A DNA stretch of 64,000 bases from Streptomyces sp. NBC_00341. Lineage in GTDB: Bacteria > Actinomycetota > Actinomycetes > Streptomycetales > Streptomycetaceae. Shown in pieces: positions 61,616-64,000 of this stretch (positions within the stretch are counted from its first letter, which is position 1; each line of letters opens with the position of its first letter). Location: positions 4,898,001-4,962,000 of the forward strand of contig NZ_CP108002.1 of the NCBI RefSeq assembly GCF_041435055.1, read 5' to 3'. The position numbers and the translations under genes were made by a program. Under the pieces are notes generated by a model, which ran no database searches, had not been told where the DNA came from, and saw nothing but the letters and a program-made list of their open reading frames with translations.

Positions 61616-61689
61616 GCCGCCTTAGCTCAGTTGGCTAGAGCAATTGATTTGTAATCAATAGGTCGTCGGTTCGAATCCGACAGGCGGCT
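61616..61689 (+). tRNA. tRNA-Thr (anticodon UGU)
   Basis: The acceptor arms GCCGCCT and AGGCGGC pair, and TAGCTCAGTTGGCTAGAGCA forms the D arm. The anticodon stem ATTGA/TCAAT encloses the loop TTTGTAA, giving TGT. The T arm carries GGTTCGAATCC. CCA is not encoded. tRNA genes are common integration sites; the debris on both sides fits that. Confidence 0.95.
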
Positions 61690-61693
61690 CAAC

Positions 61694-61728
61694 TCCCAGG
61701 TTGGCAACGAGCTGACCTGGGATTTTTT
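61694..61728 (+). terminator. Rho-independent terminator of tRNA-Thr
   Basis: TCCCAGGT and ACCTGGGA pair around a 13-base loop, followed by a run of six T. Confidence 0.85.
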
Positions 61729-61759
61729 GTGTCGAACCGGTCTGGATCTTCAGCTGGAA

Positions 61760-61960
61760 GCTGGGCGTCTGTCGGAGATGCGAAGGTTCGCGACAGTGAA
61801 CCTTCGGTCATCCTTGTGGCTCGCACGGCTCGGATGTTCTCCGGTCGGTCGTCCACGAAGAGGTACCGCTCCGGTGCGACGCCCGCTCGCGCAGCCCCGA
61901 TGCCGTATATCTCCCGGGCCGGCCCGACGACCCGGCCGGTAGTTCTCCGCACCGCGCTCG
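61760..61960 (-). pseudogene. HAD-type hydrolase remnant
   Basis: One minus frame reads REIYGIGAARAGVAPERYLF followed by VDDRPENIRAVRATRM, the C-terminal motif of HAD-IA phosphatases (LFVDDRPENI). The rest of the HAD fold is absent and the frame ends in unrelated sequence near the tRNA. It is a short relic beside a tRNA gene. Confidence 0.6.
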
Positions 61961-62008
61961 TGGACTTCCTGGGGGGACACGCGGAGGCAGCCTTTCGGTC
62001 GCCCCTGC

Positions 62009-62512
62009 CTACGGGGTCAGCCTGAAGGTCCGGCACACGTCCGGGTCCCCGAGCCTGGCGAAGAGCACGGTGTGTCCGTCCTCCTTGCCTACGAGGAGTT
62101 CGGTGACGGTCGCGCGCCGGGCGCTTGGGTCGGGGCCGCTGAAGGCGAGTCCGACCTTGCCGTCCTCTCCCGGCCGGTTCAGCAGCTTCCAGACCCCGCC
62201 GCCGTCGAACGCGGGGACGACGTCCTCCGTCAGGATCTCGGGGCCGTCCTCCGTGGGCCAGCCCTTCACGGAGAACGTGACCGACGTGCCGCCGACGGCG
62301 GTGAGGTCGAGGCGTGCCCCGTGGGGGCCGGAGTAGCTCCCGTACAGATCGGCCTGGCTGACCTCCGCCGACGGCGCCGGTCCGCACCCGGCCGCGTCGC
62401 TGACGCCGGAACATCCGGCCAGCAGCGAGCCGGTCACGGCTGCGAGGACCAGAGTCAGGGTGAGGGGCGGGGCGGCCGGCCTCGTCCGGCGGGCTGTGCG
62501 CGGGGGGCTCAC
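62009..62512 (-). CDS. Lipoprotein of unknown function
   Basis: This encodes 167 residues. The leader RRTRPAAPPLTLTLVLAAVT runs to the lipobox LLAGC-S. The mature part is beta-rich (YSGPHGARLDLTAVGGTSVT) with two cysteines. The GTG start (62512) overlaps the CGNR gene stop (GTGA), so it is cotranscribed with that regulator. Confidence 0.75.
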   Translation of the reverse strand: MSPPRTARRTRPAAPPLTLTLVLAAVTGSLLAGCSGVSDAAGCGPAPSAEVSQADLYGSYSGPHGARLDLTAVGGTSVTFSVKGWPTEDGPEILTEDVVPAFDGGGVWKLLNRPGEDGKVGLAFSGPDPSARRATVTELLVGKEDGHTVLFARLGDPDVCRTFRLTP

Positions 62513-63054
62513 CGGTGTGCGGCCGGCGGTCGGGCGGCGGCCTGGTGGCGTTCGCGGTGGCGGGCCACCGCGTCGTTGTTGGCGCAGCGCACCGAGCAGT
62601 AGGTGCGGCGGCCGTTGCGGGAGGTGTCGACGAATGCCAGGCCGCAGTCGCGGCGGGCGCAGCGGCCCAGCCGGTCGGCGTCGGCCGAGCAGACGACGTA
62701 GGCGAGTCCGGCTGCGGTGATGGCCCGGATGTGGGTGGCGGCGTCTGCGCCGGTGGCGCTGTAGTGCAGGTGGGGGTGGCCGTCGTGCAGGGAGATCCTG
62801 GGGCTGCTGGAGGCGTCGGCGAGCAGGGTGTTGACCGCCTGGCACCGCTCTTCGAGATCCTGCCGCCCGAAGCACGCGGCCAGGCGCCGGCTCCACGCCC
62901 AGATCGTCTCGGCCTGCGCGGCGGTGAGCGTGCGGTGCACCACGCCGTGTGTGGCGAGGAGTGGTTCCAGGTGCTCCGGGCGTGGCGGTGCGGTCAGGTT
63001 GACCAGGTCCGCGGCCAGCCGGGCGGCCTCGCCGCCGTAATGGTCGAAGTGCAT
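62509..63054 (-). CDS. CGNR zinc-finger regulator
   Basis: This encodes 181 residues. The N-terminal ABATE-like domain (RLAADLVNLTAPPRPEHLEP) and the C-terminal zinc finger (GRCARRDCGLAFVDTS then RRTYCSVRCANNDAVARHRER) define the family; here CANN replaces the CGNR tetrad. Such proteins are probable regulators of stress or metabolic genes. It is divergent from the small gene at 63156, with repeated dyads between. Confidence 0.85.
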   Translation of the reverse strand: MHFDHYGGEAARLAADLVNLTAPPRPEHLEPLLATHGVVHRTLTAAQAETIWAWSRRLAACFGRQDLEERCQAVNTLLADASSSPRISLHDGHPHLHYSATGADAATHIRAITAAGLAYVVCSADADRLGRCARRDCGLAFVDTSRNGRRTYCSVRCANNDAVARHRERHQAAARPPAAHR

Positions 63055-63060
63055 GGGGCC

Positions 63061-63147
63061 ATTACATCACTGGGCGGGTTCGGTTCGGCAAGAATGCGGG
63101 AGCCTGTTCGATGTAATGGTTGAAGTGGTTTAGGGCATGACATCATG
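63061..63147. promoter_or_regulatory. Candidate CGNR operator region
   Basis: ATTACATC (63061-63068) and its inverted partner GATGTAAT (63110-63117) are perfect 8-base matches 41 bases apart. CATGACATCATG (63136-63147) is a further perfect dyad. All lie between the divergent CGNR and 63156 genes, so they may bind the CGNR protein. Confidence 0.45.
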
Positions 63148-63155
63148 TTGGGGGC

Positions 63156-63380
63156 ATGACTTCCGCATCCACGGTCACGCCGCCGGGCGACCGCTGTCCC
63201 GTCTGCCACGAGCCGACTCCGGCGGAGACGCGGTGGTGGACGCTGAGGTCGCGTCACCGCACGTCTGAGGGTGAGGTCGAATACTGCGTCGGTGGCTGCG
63301 GCTGTCTCGTCGTCCTGGTCGACGGCGAGATGGTCAAGCGCCTGCGACGCGCGGTCCGGCCGGAGGGCCCGGGGCTGTGA
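63156..63380 (+). CDS. Small zinc-ribbon-like protein
   Basis: This encodes 74 residues. CPVCHEPTP and CVGGCGC could form one zinc site; between them lies RWWTLRSRHRTSEGEVEY. It ends KRLRRAVRPEGPGL. I have seen similar short proteins in Streptomyces but know no function. ATG 63156. Confidence 0.65.
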   Translation: MTSASTVTPPGDRCPVCHEPTPAETRWWTLRSRHRTSEGEVEYCVGGCGCLVVLVDGEMVKRLRRAVRPEGPGL

Positions 63381-63402
63381 GCGCGCTCCGGGGCTTCGGA
63401 GC

Positions 63403-63891
63403 CTACGAATCCGAGCGCGGGCCCAGCGCGCTGTGCTTCGCCGCGGCTGCGGGGAGATCGTTCCCTCCTGGCGTCGCGGTGTGCAACTCCCGGAAGCCGG
63501 ACCAGAGTTCGGTGGCGGGCTCGCCAAGGATGATCGCGCTGATGATCAGTTCCATCATCAGGCAGTCGTACGCGTCGTCCGTCCGTCGGTACCGCGCCGG
63601 ATCCGACTCCACCACCGCGGAGACGATCCTCCTGCCCCCACCCGCCACGGGAGCGAATGACACCTCGTAGATGCCGCGACCCGTCCAACTCCGGTGCAGG
63701 AAGAGGACGTCGCCCTCGACGAAGGCGTTCCACTTCTGGTCCATGTCCCGGGCCCGGTATCCGCGCCGGATCCGTTCCCAGTCCTCTTCGGTCCAGACGC
63801 GGTCCGGCAACGTGGACACCGGTCCTGGCGTGCTGATCGGTTGGAGGCGGCGGCGGAACGACTCGCGGGTGGTCGGGGCATCGGCAGTCAT
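63403..63891 (-). CDS. Hypothetical protein
   Basis: This encodes 162 residues and is soluble. It starts MTADAPTTRESFRRRLQPIS and contains MDQKWNAFVEGDVLFLHRSW followed by a beta strand region (GRRIVSAVVESDPARYR). This style recalls proteins of the SMI1 or DUF-type sensor kind but I make no claim. ATG 63891. It is convergent with the gene at 63156. Confidence 0.65.
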   Translation of the reverse strand: MTADAPTTRESFRRRLQPISTPGPVSTLPDRVWTEEDWERIRRGYRARDMDQKWNAFVEGDVLFLHRSWTGRGIYEVSFAPVAGGGRRIVSAVVESDPARYRRTDDAYDCLMMELIISAIILGEPATELWSGFRELHTATPGGNDLPAAAAKHSALGPRSDS

Positions 63892-63935
63892 GGCGTGATC
63901 CTAGAGCTGTGCCACGCGGACGTGGCAGCGGAACG

Positions 63936-63980
63936 GGTGCCGCCGGGGCCGGATACCCGGGGCCGGATACCCGGCGCCGG
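63936..63980. repeat. 15-bp tandem repeat near the window edge
   Basis: GGGGCCGGATACCCG is present twice in a row, with a diverged third copy (GGCGCCGGGGTG). It lies upstream of the hypothetical gene ending at 63403. The window edge prevents further assignment. Confidence 0.6.
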
Positions 63981-64000
63981 GGTGCGGTCGTGGGTGTGTG

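Overview
This window is high-GC actinobacterial DNA, almost certainly from a Streptomyces chromosome. The evidence is the third-position GC bias, the mycothiol gene mshA, a carD/ispD/ispF/cysS/rlmB block, phoU-phoR-phoP, an msiK-type ATPase, GTG starts with GGAGG-type ribosome sites, and TTA codons confined to an accessory gene. The order mshA ... gpm ... phoU/phoRP ... carD-ispD-ispF ... cysS-rlmB ... msiK matches my memory of the Streptomyces coelicolor SCO42xx region (not checked here).

Layout. Positions 1-8.5 kb are chromosomal but variable: a broken HxlR regulator end, a nitronate monooxygenase-like enzyme, an HxlR regulator divergent from an MFS exporter, a DUF6000-like protein, a large secreted protein with an LAxTG sorting signal, an acidic-tailed protein and an APH-fold kinase. 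Positions 8508-26029 look like one 17.5 kb Tn7-like element. Both ends carry a 26-bp imperfect inverted repeat starting TGTCCGTTCCCAG, with a second shared block at identical spacing. Inside lie a five-gene transposition operon (tnsA-like, tniA, small orf, tniB, tniQ), an IS630-type insertion, and cargo that resembles anti-phage conflict systems. The cargo includes an operon of a two-helix membrane protein, a 1217-residue STAND NTPase and a HEPN-motif protein. It also includes an HTH-STAND-repeat protein and a second HEPN-motif protein.

From 26.1 to 60.5 kb the content is core. It holds an XRE regulator next to an HBHA-like protein and a DUF2516 protein, a receiver-PP2C phosphatase, a NlpC/P60 wall hydrolase, a methyltransferase, mshA and YbjN. 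Next come a Tat-exported beta-helix protein, a kinase-fold protein, a lipoprotein, a DUF6247/RelE-type pair, gpm and an MFS carrier. The short cysteine-rich peptide at 41144-41293 (49 residues) is easily missed. Then follow phoU<>phoR-phoP with a PHO-box-like site, a DUF461-like lipoprotein, carD, ispD-ispF, a GNAT enzyme, and a metal-type uptake/export operon behind a Zur-like box. The block ends with cysS, rlmB, a DoxX protein, a sugar nucleotidyltransferase and msiK.

From 60.5 kb to the end the DNA is variable again: a TnpB relic that has lost both central RuvC segments yet stays in frame, tRNA-Thr(UGU) with its terminator, a HAD-phosphatase relic, a CGNR regulator overlapping a lipoprotein gene, and small proteins.

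A pattern across the chromosomal part is that seven gene 3' ends carry short tandem duplications that include or abut the stop codon. No rRNA and no CRISPR array were seen.
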